Shown: positions 25,247 through 34,389 of the stretch, piece by piece
How positions within the stretch are numbered: the first letter of the stretch is position 1
Layout of the letters: the number at the start of each line of letters is the position of its first letter
Source: Photobacterium lipolyticum
GTDB lineage: Bacteria; Pseudomonadota; Gammaproteobacteria; Enterobacterales; Vibrionaceae
Reading direction: 5' to 3'
NCBI RefSeq assembly: GCF_003026475.1
Contig: NZ_PYMC01000010.1
Location: forward strand, 62,001-126,000
DNA: 64,000 nt
Translations under genes and position numbers: made by a program
Notes under the pieces: generated by a model
What the model was told of the DNA's origin: nothing
Seen by the model: the letters and a program-made list of their open reading frames with translations, nothing else
Databases searched by the model: none

Positions 25247-25563
25247 GCGTTCCTCCTGAAAATGAATTAGAAATGTGTGAAATGAGAGTTAATTTTAACC
25301 GTCCCAAGTGATTAAACAAGCATCTATTTACACTGAGATGCATAAAAAAATTTTATGCTGTGTTCATTACTCTATCCGCCGGTTATACCCAACTATTTTT
25401 ATGTGGCGGCTAAAAAAACAGCACAAAAAACAGGAGCCAAATGGTAACTGATATAACTAACAAAAACCATGTGTTTCAGAATGTTATATGCCACACCAGA
25501 CAGCTGACGAAACCGAACAAGAGTCAAGTCCGTAACCATCCTGAAGCGTTTTGCTACGATTGG
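25247..25563. other. Intergenic region between the DUF1127 leader and hupE
   Basis: About 315 bases without a gene. A 6-bp hairpin (GCATCT/AGATGC, 25320-25341) lies next to an A/T-rich tract and the region should contain the promoter for the minus-strand small ORF and DUF1127 gene. No terminator for the hyp-hupE operon was recognised. Confidence 0.4.
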
Positions 25564-26136
25564 TCAATTAAGTAGCAACATGCCACCGAATAACGCCATG
25601 ATTGCCCCTGTCATTTTAAAGGCCCATTGTCCCAACCGGGCTTTGATCACTAACTGCCCCAAAGCCATCCCCGAAACATGCAATGCAAGCGTTGCAGCTA
25701 AAAAACCAGTGAAGTAAATCGCAGTACTTGATGCTACAGGCATTTCCAGGCCATGCGCATGGCCGTGGAAAAGAGCAAACACCATCACTAATACAGATGC
25801 GAACTTATGGCCAGGGCGAATATCAACAGCCAGTACCAGCCCCATCACCACGACAGACAATGCAATACCGAACTCTACGGCCGGAAGTTGAATATTAACG
25901 ACCGCGAATACCGCACCGGCAAGCATCGCCGCAACAAACGCTAATGGTAAATGCCATAATGCCTTTCCTCCCATGACAGCAGCCCATAAACCAACAGCCA
26001 CCATTGCCGCAATATGATCACCACCGGTAAACGGGTGAAGAAAACCGCTTAAACTCGTGGTTGCAAGATGTCCGGAATGTGCTGATGCCACCATCGGAAT
26101 TGCAAGCGCTAATAGAGATATCACGAATTTTTTCAC
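25564..26136 (-). CDS. hupE: HupE/UreJ-family nickel permease-like protein
   Basis: A 190-aa membrane protein starting at the GTG at 26136 behind AAGGAA; the longer frame back to 26220 runs into hypE and lacks a signal sequence at its start. The N-terminus is a cleavable-looking signal (ISLLALAIPMVASAHSGH). Family signatures are HPFTGGDHIAAMVAVGLWA and FALFHGHAHGLEMP, whose His and Asp residues bind nickel or cobalt in the HupE/UreJ family. About six helices follow. It ends the hypABCDE run and probably imports Ni2+ for hydrogenase assembly. Confidence 0.88.
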   Translation of the reverse strand: MKKFVISLLALAIPMVASAHSGHLATTSLSGFLHPFTGGDHIAAMVAVGLWAAVMGGKALWHLPLAFVAAMLAGAVFAVVNIQLPAVEFGIALSVVVMGLVLAVDIRPGHKFASVLVMVFALFHGHAHGLEMPVASSTAIYFTGFLAATLALHVSGMALGQLVIKARLGQWAFKMTGAIMALFGGMLLLN

Positions 26137-26194
26137 TTTATTTTCCTTTTTATAGTTATGTAGGAAGTCTTCGCTCTGGTTTGTTGTTCGTGAC

Positions 26195-27208
26195 TTAGCA
26201 AATTCTGGGTAACGGTTCAAATGAGGGTAAATCTAACCGTCGTGTTCCTCCGAATAAACCTGAAAGCGTCACCCGACGCTGATCGTTGACTTCCCCGATA
26301 ATGGCTGCATTTTCCCCTTCTGCCGTGATTCTCATTGCGGCTAAAGCATCCTCGGCATCCTCTTTGGTCACCACCGCAATCAGCTTTCCTTCATTGGCAA
26401 AGTTAATCGGATCCAGCCCCAACAGCTCACAGATACCACGTACCTGGCTGGAAATCGGTAACTGGCTCTCAGATACCGTAATACCGCAACCTGAACTTGA
26501 GCAGAATTCATGCAGCACCGCATTAACCCCGCCCCGGGTTGCATCCCGCAAGGCTCTTACCCCTTGAATATTTTTTAGGGCAGCAACAACCGGGTATAAA
26601 TGCTGACAGTCACTGCTCAGATTTCCTTCTATCCCCAGCTTTTCACGCAGGTTCAAGATAGTGGCACCATGATCGCCAATGGTTCCGGAGACAATCACCT
26701 GATCGCCGGGCTGGATCTTATCAGCGCCATAATCAATCCCTTGCGGGATCACGCCGAGGCCTGAGGTATTGATAAACAGTTTATCTACCGCCCCTTTAGG
26801 GACAACTTTGGTATCCCCCGTCACAATCTTAATCCCGATCTGAGCGGCGGTGTCGGCCATCGATTGCACAACCTGCTTCAGTACCGCGATCGGCAATCCC
26901 TCTTCTAAGATAAAACCACATGATAGATACTCCGGCCTCGCACCGCTCATGGCGACATCATTTGCCGTTCCGCATACCGCAATTTTACCTATATCTCCTC
27001 CCGGAAAAAAAATCGGGTCAATAACATAAGAGTCGGTGGAAAATGCCAATCGGTTGCCAGCCAGCTGTAACGCCGGAAGCGATATCCGGGCCTGATCTTC
27101 CAGCTTATCCAGCTCGGTATTGCTAAAGCTCTGGATGAAAACATCCTGAATAAGCTGTTGCATTGCCCCACCACCACTGCCATGGGCAAGGGTTATTAAT
27201 TCATTCAT
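26195..27208 (-). CDS. hypE: Hydrogenase maturation protein HypE
   Basis: A 337-aa PurM-like ATPase that dehydrates a thiocarbamate on its own C-terminal cysteine to give the thiocyanate that donates CN to the NiFe site. The C-terminus is PRIC, with the required terminal Cys. The N-terminal GSGGGAMQQLI and ATP-binding KIVTGDTKVVPKGAVD are typical. It starts three bases after the hypD stop, and works with HypF (carbamoyl donor) and HypC-HypD (acceptor), all present in this cluster. Confidence 0.96.
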   Translation of the reverse strand: MNELITLAHGSGGGAMQQLIQDVFIQSFSNTELDKLEDQARISLPALQLAGNRLAFSTDSYVIDPIFFPGGDIGKIAVCGTANDVAMSGARPEYLSCGFILEEGLPIAVLKQVVQSMADTAAQIGIKIVTGDTKVVPKGAVDKLFINTSGLGVIPQGIDYGADKIQPGDQVIVSGTIGDHGATILNLREKLGIEGNLSSDCQHLYPVVAALKNIQGVRALRDATRGGVNAVLHEFCSSSGCGITVSESQLPISSQVRGICELLGLDPINFANEGKLIAVVTKEDAEDALAAMRITAEGENAAIIGEVNDQRRVTLSGLFGGTRRLDLPSFEPLPRIC

Positions 27209-27211
27209 TAA

Positions 27212-28327
27212 CTAATTGACCTCTAGACGATATTGATAATAGGCAGCGCAAGCACCTTCTGAGGAAACCATCAAAGCGCCAATGGCATTGGTCGGCGTAC
27301 ACTGATTTCCAAACAGCGGGCAGTCAATAGGTTTACAGCGCCCGGTTAACACATCCCCGCAACGACATGCTTCGGGCTCTACGGAGGTGGAAGGATCAAT
27401 CGTAAATTTTTGCTCCGCATCAAACTCAGCATAGTCAGGTGTCAATTGAATACCTGAGTCAGCTATATGCCCCAAACCTCGCCAGAGACTTGAGTGCTTG
27501 GCAGTAAACACCTCTGCCATCGCTTTCAGAGCCATTGGGTTGCCTTGTCTGGCAACCACACGTTGATACTGATTTCCGATCTCACAGCGCTGATCACGGA
27601 ACTGCTCTAATAGCATTAAGATTGATTGCAAAACATCCAGCGGTTCAAACCCCGTTATGACAGAAGGCTTTTGAAAATCGCGAGCAATAAACTGATAGGG
27701 TTCCGAACCCACAATCATGCTGACATGGCCGGGCAATAAGAAACCATCGATACGGATATCAGCCTGTTCAAGCAGCGCTTTTAATGTCGGCGCAATGGTA
27801 ATGTGCTGACAGAAAAGGCTAAAGTTAGTCACGCCCTGCTGCTTGGCTTGTTTAAGCGTCATCGCGGTCGAAGGCATCGTCGTTTCAAAGCCCAGGCCAA
27901 AGAAAATAATTTCATGGTCCGGATTTTCTTTGGCAATGGTCAACGCATCAAGTGGCGAATAGACGATCCTGACCTGATACCCGCGGGCGTTGGCATCGAG
28001 TAAAGAACCATTGGTTCCGGGAACCCGCATGGCATCACCGAAAGTACATAAAATCGTCTTTTCCGCCTCACCTAACGTCATGAAGTCATCTAACCGTGAC
28101 ATCGGCAAGACACAAACCGGACAACCCGGGCCGTGTACAAACTCGATCCCGTCAGGTAATAGCTGATCAAGACCAAACTTGAAAATTGTGTGGGTATGTC
28201 CTCCGCAGACTTCCATAATTTGCAAAGGGCGCTCACGACTATAAGGAAGCTCGGCAAAAACGGCGTTGATATGATCAACGACTTTTTTAGCCAGCAGAGG
28301 ATCACGAAACTCATCGACAAGTTGCAT
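27212..28327 (-). CDS. hypD: Hydrogenase maturation protein HypD
   Basis: A 371-aa iron-sulfur scaffold on which, with HypC, the Fe(CN)2CO unit of NiFe hydrogenase is built. Conserved parts are MEVCGGHTHTIFKFG, HGPGCPVCVLP with the iron-binding Cys, FGLGFETTMPST, and the C-terminal [4Fe-4S] cluster region CRCGDVLTGRCKPIDCPLFG. Length is that of the family. It follows hypC with a two-base gap on the same strand. Confidence 0.97.
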   Translation of the reverse strand: MQLVDEFRDPLLAKKVVDHINAVFAELPYSRERPLQIMEVCGGHTHTIFKFGLDQLLPDGIEFVHGPGCPVCVLPMSRLDDFMTLGEAEKTILCTFGDAMRVPGTNGSLLDANARGYQVRIVYSPLDALTIAKENPDHEIIFFGLGFETTMPSTAMTLKQAKQQGVTNFSLFCQHITIAPTLKALLEQADIRIDGFLLPGHVSMIVGSEPYQFIARDFQKPSVITGFEPLDVLQSILMLLEQFRDQRCEIGNQYQRVVARQGNPMALKAMAEVFTAKHSSLWRGLGHIADSGIQLTPDYAEFDAEQKFTIDPSTSVEPEACRCGDVLTGRCKPIDCPLFGNQCTPTNAIGALMVSSEGACAAYYQYRLEVN

Positions 28328-28329
28328 TC

Positions 28330-28620
28330 TTATTTCCGTTTATGATTATCAAGCTGGCTAAAATCTGCAATTTCGTGCTCAAGTGCCTGCATTGACTGTA
28401 ATGCCTGTAAGGTTTCCTGCGCTTGCTGCTCATCTATCACAGCCATTGCAAACCCGACATGGACAAGAACCCACTGACCAACTAGTTGCTCGGGCAATAT
28501 TTCCGGCGCTAACAGACAGGAAATATCGACCTTGCGACTGACACCGCATACATCGATTGTTGCCCCCGTTTGGCTATGCTCATCGAGTGCTATAATTTTT
28601 CCTGGGATCCCTAAACACAT
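28330..28620 (-). CDS. hypC: Hydrogenase maturation chaperone HypC
   Basis: A 96-aa protein of the HypC/HupF family beginning MCLGIPGKI; Cys2 is the residue that binds the iron intermediate and the hydrogenase large subunit. It shuttles the Fe(CN)2CO unit from HypD to the apo-large subunit. Its ATG overlaps the hypB stop by one base (TGATG). The C-terminus is charged and helical. Confidence 0.96.
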   Translation of the reverse strand: MCLGIPGKIIALDEHSQTGATIDVCGVSRKVDISCLLAPEILPEQLVGQWVLVHVGFAMAVIDEQQAQETLQALQSMQALEHEIADFSQLDNHKRK

Positions 28621-29627
28621 CAGGCCGTCTCCAGCCAGTTTAACCAGGCCTTCATTCCTTCACCCGTCGAGGCTGACAGCTGGATCACCTGAATGTCAGG
28701 ATTCACCCTGCGCGCATTCGCAATACAGTTATCAATATCAAAGCTGACATAAGGGAGCAGATCGATTTTATTGATGATCATCAGCTGGGAAGCGGCAAAC
28801 ATATTAGGATATTTCAACGGCTTATCTTCACCTTCAGTGACCGATAAAATCGCCACTTTGTAATTTTCGCCTAAATCAAAACTTGACGGGCAAACCAGGT
28901 TGCCGACATTTTCAATAAAAAGGACCCCTTCGTTATCCAGGGTAAGCTGGTGGCATGCATCATGTACCATTTTCGCGTCAAGGTGACACCCTTTGCCGGT
29001 ATTAACCTGAATGGCTGGTACCCCTGTCGCCCGGATCCGATCGGCGTCATTCGTTGTCTGCTGATCACCTTCAATGACGGCACACGCCCGTCGTTGCTGT
29101 AATTGTTTGAGCGTCTCGGTCAGTAATGTTGTTTTCCCTGAACCGGGGCTGGATACAAGATTAAGGACTAATTGCTGGGCCGCGGCAAAATGTTCGCGGT
29201 TATGCTCTGCCAGCTGATCATTCTTACCCAGGACATCCATTTCTATCTGAATAAGCTGACGCTGGTTGATTCCGGGAACATGTGTGCCCGCTTCGCCCTT
29301 GCCAAAGTGCAGATCACCTTGTGCCGAGTGCTCCGGTGCTAGCTCGTGAGAATGGTCGGCCTGTTTTTCTACAGCCGTCGAATTTTCTTGAGCAGCGCCA
29401 TGATAGTGATGGTGGTGATGGTGGACATCGCCCTGATGATGGTAATGGTGGATCACGACGGTTTGTCCTGCTCCATACTCTGATCCCGCTTTTTGCTCAT
29501 CGCCACTGACTTGATCAGTATGATGGCCATGATGGTGGTGATCACTGTGATGATGAGAATGAACATGATGCTCTCCATGTTGTTCTCCTTCTATCCGGGA
29601 TTCACCGCAGCCGCAAACACTACACAT
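28620..29627 (-). CDS. hypB: Nickel-binding GTPase HypB with histidine-rich region
   Basis: A 335-aa GTPase that inserts nickel into the hydrogenase large subunit together with HypA. Cys2, Cys5 and Cys7 form the N-terminal high-affinity nickel site (CSVCGCG). Between residues 17 and 76 there are 24 histidines in three runs, a nickel-storage feature present in some HypB proteins but not in E. coli. The P-loop is [12 protein letters not shown] (158-169), the G3-like Asp is in VIEGDQQ and the base-recognition motif is NKIDLL. Overlaps hypC by one base and follows hypA by two. Confidence 0.96.
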   Translation of the reverse strand: MCSVCGCGESRIEGEQHGEHHVHSHHHSDHHHHGHHTDQVSGDEQKAGSEYGAGQTVVIHHYHHQGDVHHHHHHYHGAAQENSTAVEKQADHSHELAPEHSAQGDLHFGKGEAGTHVPGINQRQLIQIEMDVLGKNDQLAEHNREHFAAAQQLVLNLVSSPGSGKTTLLTETLKQLQQRRACAVIEGDQQTTNDADRIRATGVPAIQVNTGKGCHLDAKMVHDACHQLTLDNEGVLFIENVGNLVCPSSFDLGENYKVAILSVTEGEDKPLKYPNMFAASQLMIINKIDLLPYVSFDIDNCIANARRVNPDIQVIQLSASTGEGMKAWLNWLETA

Positions 29628-29629
29628 AT

Positions 29630-29971
29630 CTATTCCACCTCAATTTCGTTAATACGCAAAGCGTCACCTTGCGCAACTTTCAGCTGATAACCCTTACAAT
29701 ACGGGCAACTATCACCGCGCTGTGTTATTTCAACTTCTTTACTGCAGTCAAAGCACCACGCTATTGCTTGTTGACAGATAACATACAGTTTTGCATTTGC
29801 CGCAACGGAATCTTTCGCTGCCGATTGAAAACAAAATTGTAATGCTTCCGGCTCCACGCAGGATAAGGCACCGACTTCCAACCAAACCGCTGTGACGTTC
29901 CGAAACCCCTTGATATGCGCCTGCTGGTCTAATAATTTGACCATTTCTAGGCATAATGACATCTCATGCAT
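29630..29971 (-). CDS. hypA: Nickel-delivery protein HypA
   Basis: About 113 aa from the ATG at 29971 ([10 protein letters not shown]); the upstream in-frame ATG at 30007 would add 12 unusual residues and displace the His2 that HypA uses to bind nickel. The zinc site is made by Cys73, Cys76, Cys89 and Cys92 (CFDC and CPYC). HypA hands nickel to the hydrogenase large subunit with HypB, whose gene begins two bases downstream. Confidence 0.95.
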   Translation of the reverse strand: MHEMSLCLEMVKLLDQQAHIKGFRNVTAVWLEVGALSCVEPEALQFCFQSAAKDSVAANAKLYVICQQAIAWCFDCSKEVEITQRGDSCPYCKGYQLKVAQGDALRINEIEVE

Positions 29972-30241
29972 CTGACAGCCCCTGACTAATCTGTTGCTTT
30001 CCCACAACAGGGTTGATCACAATTCCCACGCAGGGATCGTACGCGGCGACTAATGATACTGTCTGCTCGGAAATCCGCGTTTCAACTTGCTGTTTAGCAA
30101 AGCTTAGCCAAGCGACAGGAACCGTACAAAATAAAAACGTTTATCAAGAAACGTTAATTTCGACTAAAAGCTAAATGAGCATGGAATGATCTGGAAATAA
30201 GCCTTTGGAAAAGCCAGATAGAACGAGTCAAACTGGCTTAA
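29972..30241. other. hypF-hypA intergenic region
   Basis: About 270 bases separate hypF from hypA, so hypABCDE-hupE probably has its own promoter here. No textbook sigma-54 or FNR site was seen. A short hairpin-free AT stretch (AAAATAAAAACG, 30129-30140) may hold the promoter. Confidence 0.35.
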
Positions 30242-32545
30242 TCAGTTATTATCCATAGCCGCAATGGCTATCTGGCCTAACGCTAAGCCACCATCACCGC
30301 ATGAAAAAAGGCTGGGCTTTAATATATTCAAGCTATCATCAAAGTAATTAATCATCAGTTTGGTTAAGAGACGATTATGGAAAACGCCCCCCGTCAAGAC
30401 TATTGTCGTTATGTTTTTTTCTCGACTTTTCATCAACACAAGTTTGGCAAAAGCACGAGCAAGAGCGTCATGAAATAACCAGGCTTTTTGTTCTGTTGAA
30501 CAATTTAATTTAAACCACTGCAACCAAAAACCATGTATATCCAATTGATATCCATTCTTATTCAATGGGATCTTTAATTGCTCTCTTAAATTAAGCGTAT
30601 CTGCCTGCCATGCCAGACTCTCCAACCGACACGCCGCCTCTCCTTCATGATTAATCTGGTCGAAACAAATTCCAAGTGATGCTGCTACGCCATCAAAAAA
30701 ACGTCCGGCAGAGCTGGTAGCTGGAGCATGAGTTTTTTGTTGGATCACTTTCAATAATAACTGCCATGGTTTGCCCTGAAATAACTCGACACCTATCTGC
30801 TCTTGCCACGCAGGCAGAAATGTTTCAAGGTGAGAAAGTAAAATTCGCCAGGGTTGTTTCGCAGCCATATCACCGCCTGGAAGAGGATAATCAGGCAGTC
30901 CACCCAATTTATGGCACTCTTGATAATCAGCAAGGAGTATTTCGCCCCCCCATAGCGCCTGATTCGGCCCCACTCCGATACCGTCCAATGCGAGTGCTAA
31001 TACTTTGCCATCCGAGAGCTTCCAACCATGCTCAAACAGACACGCCGCCACGTGCGCATGATGATGAAAAACCTGACTGACGGGAACCTCCGGATAATGA
31101 GCCTGAATGAGTAAGCGAGTCGAATAATGGGGATGACAATCTAGGGCCAGCTTTTCCGGATGCCAGTTATACACTTCAGTAAAATGGTCAAGACTTTGCA
31201 AATACTGTTGTTGAATTTCAATTTGTTCCAGATCACCGAAAAACTGACTGACAATGACATCTTTATCCCGCCCTAAGGCAAAGCTGTTTTTCAAATCACC
31301 ACCAGCGGCTAATATCTTGTTAACGGATGGAAAATCAGCGGGAACGGGTACCGCATTAGGAACATAGCCTCGACTTCGACGCAGCATCTCTAATTGGTTA
31401 TGTTCATTAACCCGAATAAGCGAATCATCTGCTCTTTGTATAATGGGGCGATTATTCAGTAAAAAGAGATCGGCAATATCTGAAAGCTGAGACAAAGCTT
31501 GCTGATTTGTCATCGCGGGCGGGTACCCCGGCGCATTAGCCGATGTCATCACGACCGGTAATGCCAGTTGTTCCGCTAACAGATGCTGCAGTGGATTAGC
31601 CGGTAACATTAATCCAACTTCGACCAACCCGGGGGCAATTTGGCTTGAAATATAATCTACATACTGTTTCTTTTTGGTCACTAAAACAATCGGTGCCGCA
31701 CTAGATACCAGCTGGGCTGTTTCATGTTCATTAATCTCCGCAATTTGGCCTGCCCAGGCTAAATCGGGCACCATGACTGCAAGCGGCTTGGTCAGACGGC
31801 GCTTTCTCTCCCTTAATTTGCTAACCGCTTGGTCAGAGCCGGCATCGCAGACAAGGTGAAAGCCCCCCAGACCTTTCATTGCCACAATTTTACCTTGCTT
31901 AATAGCCTGAGCGGCTAATAAAAGCGCATCTTCAGTATGTTGCCCTCCTTGCTGATCAATCAGCCAAAGAGCCGGACCACAGACAGGGCATGCTACAGGC
32001 TGGGCGTGAAAACGGCGATTGGCCGGATTTTTATATTCCGTTAAACAGAAGTCACAAAGAGGAAAGCCAGCCATCGTTGTCGAAGGCCTGTCATAAGGCA
32101 TGGCAGAGATAATAGTGAAACGGGGACCGCAATGAGTACAGTTTATAAATGGATAGCGGTAGCGGCGATCATGTTCATCAAGAAGCTCGTGCTTACACTC
32201 TTCACACGTTGCCGCATCCGGGATGATCTGAGTCTCCATCTCGACGTGCTGAGACTGGATGATTTCAAAGCTGGTGGGTATCTCCTGCCAGGAATAAACC
32301 GCAGTATCGACACTTTCAATAAAAGCCAATGGCGGACAGCGATCCCGGATCAGCTGGAGAAAGAGGGCTGCGTCCGTCGTCTGAGTTAAGCGTATCAGCA
32401 CTCCTTTACTGTCATTTAATACATAACCGACAGCATCAAGTTCTTGTGCTATTTGCCAGATATAAGGACGAAAACCCACGCCCTGAACCCGGCCTTTAAC
32501 TCGAATCTCTATACCTAGAGAAGCCCCGTCGCACTGCTTGTTCAT
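30242..32545 (-). CDS. hypF: Carbamoyltransferase HypF
   Basis: A 767-aa multidomain enzyme that makes thiocarbamate on HypE from carbamoyl phosphate. The N-terminal acylphosphatase domain is at residues 10 to 95 (VKGRVQGVGFRPYIWQIA). Four zinc-finger Cys pairs follow (CEEC, CTHC, CDFC, CPVC), then the YrdC-like domain (KGLGGFHLVCDA) and a Kae1-like domain with the HHHAHVAACLFEHG metal motif and LALDGIGVG. The domains are intact and the length is that of active HypF. It is on the same strand as hypA but separated by a 270-base gap. Confidence 0.97.
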   Translation of the reverse strand: MNKQCDGASLGIEIRVKGRVQGVGFRPYIWQIAQELDAVGYVLNDSKGVLIRLTQTTDAALFLQLIRDRCPPLAFIESVDTAVYSWQEIPTSFEIIQSQHVEMETQIIPDAATCEECKHELLDEHDRRYRYPFINCTHCGPRFTIISAMPYDRPSTTMAGFPLCDFCLTEYKNPANRRFHAQPVACPVCGPALWLIDQQGGQHTEDALLLAAQAIKQGKIVAMKGLGGFHLVCDAGSDQAVSKLRERKRRLTKPLAVMVPDLAWAGQIAEINEHETAQLVSSAAPIVLVTKKKQYVDYISSQIAPGLVEVGLMLPANPLQHLLAEQLALPVVMTSANAPGYPPAMTNQQALSQLSDIADLFLLNNRPIIQRADDSLIRVNEHNQLEMLRRSRGYVPNAVPVPADFPSVNKILAAGGDLKNSFALGRDKDVIVSQFFGDLEQIEIQQQYLQSLDHFTEVYNWHPEKLALDCHPHYSTRLLIQAHYPEVPVSQVFHHHAHVAACLFEHGWKLSDGKVLALALDGIGVGPNQALWGGEILLADYQECHKLGGLPDYPLPGGDMAAKQPWRILLSHLETFLPAWQEQIGVELFQGKPWQLLLKVIQQKTHAPATSSAGRFFDGVAASLGICFDQINHEGEAACRLESLAWQADTLNLREQLKIPLNKNGYQLDIHGFWLQWFKLNCSTEQKAWLFHDALARAFAKLVLMKSREKNITTIVLTGGVFHNRLLTKLMINYFDDSLNILKPSLFSCGDGGLALGQIAIAAMDNN

Positions 32546-32699
32546 TCATTTTTATTAACTAAAAGTACACAATTTTTAAGCATAAGATAAAATTATTAAA
32601 AAGTAAGTATAAAAAAGAAGGATACGACACCCGTAAGGGCACCGTTTACCAGTTATCCCAATAATGACCAACCGAAACCAGTGTCTTTGCCTCATTAAA

Positions 32700-33578
32700 T
32701 TATAACCTGATTTGTTTTAGCAACCGCAATAAGACTTTCGCGGCCGGCCCTAGCGCCTGCTGGGTTGACCACGCAACGTCTACCCCTTGCCGCCATGGCT
32801 GAGATTCAAAATCGAGCGCCAGCCGGATCAGGCTCCCGGAATCAATCACATCACGTACCATTTCAGCAGGTAACGCTGTCCAGCCAATCCCGCTGCGGGT
32901 TAACTGCATAGCCGATATTGCATTTTCAGTTTGCCAGACAGCATCGGCCACCCTCCAGCTCTGCTGATCCTGGCCATAACGTCCGGTGATGAGGATCTGC
33001 CGATGCTGTTGTAGATCTTGCCAACCCACCTGCGCGTAGTCGGCCAAGGGGTGATCAGCCGCTGCAATACACCACATTTCTAACGCCCCAAGCCCATGAA
33101 CTTCAAAGCCCGGCTGCTGGAATTCGAGTTGCAGCATCACCGCGATTTGAGCACGTTTGTCTGCAATCAGTTTTAAAATATCCCCGGAGCCGGCACTTAA
33201 TATCTCAATCTCCACATGAGGGTAATGAGTTGCAAAATCTTTAAGCTTATCGGCCATCACCTGAGTCATCGCCATCGACTCAACAACGAGGGTGATCTTC
33301 TGTTCGACACCGGACTGAAGTTCATCTGCGACAACCAGCAGAATTCCACATTCATCAAGAATACGTTTCGCTTTGACCAGCAAAGCCTGCCCGTGCGCCG
33401 TTAATACCGGAGTCCGTCCTTTCCGGTCAAACAAACTGAGATTCAGGTCCATTTCCAGGTTTGCCACAGCGCTGCTTATCACCGACTGGGCTTTGCCAAG
33501 CCGCCTAGCACCCGCCGAAAACGAACCACTCTCAGCCGAAGCCACAAAAGCTTCCAGTTGTTCAATTGAAAACCGCAC
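32700..33578 (-). CDS. LysR-type transcriptional regulator
   Basis: A 292-aa LysR-family regulator. The N-terminal winged helix-turn-helix is classic (FSIEQLEAFVASAESGSF, then SAGARRLGKAQSVISSAVAN), and the effector domain begins near residue 90. It is divergent from the PACE-family efflux gene at 33810 across a 230-base region with tandem repeats. In Acinetobacter a LysR regulator (AceR) controls the divergent PACE gene aceI, so this one likely regulates its neighbour. The ligand is not predictable from sequence. Confidence 0.9.
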   Translation of the reverse strand: MRFSIEQLEAFVASAESGSFSAGARRLGKAQSVISSAVANLEMDLNLSLFDRKGRTPVLTAHGQALLVKAKRILDECGILLVVADELQSGVEQKITLVVESMAMTQVMADKLKDFATHYPHVEIEILSAGSGDILKLIADKRAQIAVMLQLEFQQPGFEVHGLGALEMWCIAAADHPLADYAQVGWQDLQQHRQILITGRYGQDQQSWRVADAVWQTENAISAMQLTRSGIGWTALPAEMVRDVIDSGSLIRLALDFESQPWRQGVDVAWSTQQALGPAAKVLLRLLKQIRL

Positions 33579-33636
33579 CTTTTTCTCCTCTAGCCTGTAG
33601 TTACGAGTTTCGAGTGTCTAGTTTCGAGTATCTAGC

Positions 33637-33685
33637 CTCTCGTCTCTCGTCTCTCGTCTCTCGTCTCTCGTCTCTCGTCTCTCGT
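33637..33685. repeat. Seven tandem copies of a 7-bp repeat
   Basis: CTCTCGT is repeated seven times without error between the divergent LysR and PACE genes. Next to it are dispersed TTTCGAGT/GTCTAG fragments. A heptamer array in a divergent promoter changes spacing by seven bases per slippage event, so it could alter expression. Confidence 0.9.
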
Positions 33686-33809
33686 CATACTATCTGTTTT
33701 AACGATAGTTACTAACTTTCTAGCATCAATAATACAGGTAGAATAAATCACATATTACAGGGCGGAGGACTGATAAGTCATCAGCCATAACGCCAGATGA
33801 GAGGCTGCT

Positions 33810-34238
33810 ATGCGTACAACTTTTGACAGAATTCGCCATGCTATCGGTTTTGAACTGATTGCTTTAATGTTGATAATGTTAGGTTTCAGCCTGTTGATGG
33901 ACTTTGAGGTTCATAAGATTGGCCTATTAGGACTCGCGTTCTCTGTGTTCACGACGGGCTGGAACTTTATCTATAACATCTTGTTTGATAAAGCGATGAT
34001 GAAATACGCCGGACAGACAGGGAAAGCATTTAAACACCGTATCATCCATGCGCTGGTTTTTGAAGCAACGCTGTTGTGGCTCACCCTGCCCGTAATGGCA
34101 TGGTTTCTTGAGATCAGCCTGCTCGAAGCCTTCATCATGGATCTGGGGTTGGTCGTATTCTACCTGTTCTACACTTATGGCTATAATTGGGCTTACGATC
34201 AGCTGTTCCCGACTCAACAACCGCTCCCGCTAAGTTAA
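33810..34238 (+). CDS. PACE-family multidrug efflux protein
   Basis: A 142-aa inner-membrane protein with four hydrophobic helices made of two homologous pairs, the hallmark of proteobacterial antimicrobial compound efflux (PACE, bacterial transmembrane pair) transporters. Helix 1 begins RIRHAIGFELIALML; the conserved segment FTTGWNFIYNILFD joins helices 2 and 3; YTYGYNWAYDQLFP closes helix 4. Known members export chlorhexidine and related biocides or polyamines. No biocide specificity can be read here. Confidence 0.88.
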   Translation: MRTTFDRIRHAIGFELIALMLIMLGFSLLMDFEVHKIGLLGLAFSVFTTGWNFIYNILFDKAMMKYAGQTGKAFKHRIIHALVFEATLLWLTLPVMAWFLEISLLEAFIMDLGLVVFYLFYTYGYNWAYDQLFPTQQPLPLS

Positions 34239-34389
34239 TAATAAAGCCGATAAAAAACAGATAATTCCGGGGCTGGTTCAACAAGCTTGTGACGATATGG
34301 CAAGCTTCCGGAAGACTTACTCAGCAAGCACCGGAACACCTCACGCCATGAATTGATGACTCAGTGGCGTGTCAGGATGTGAAAAGGTA

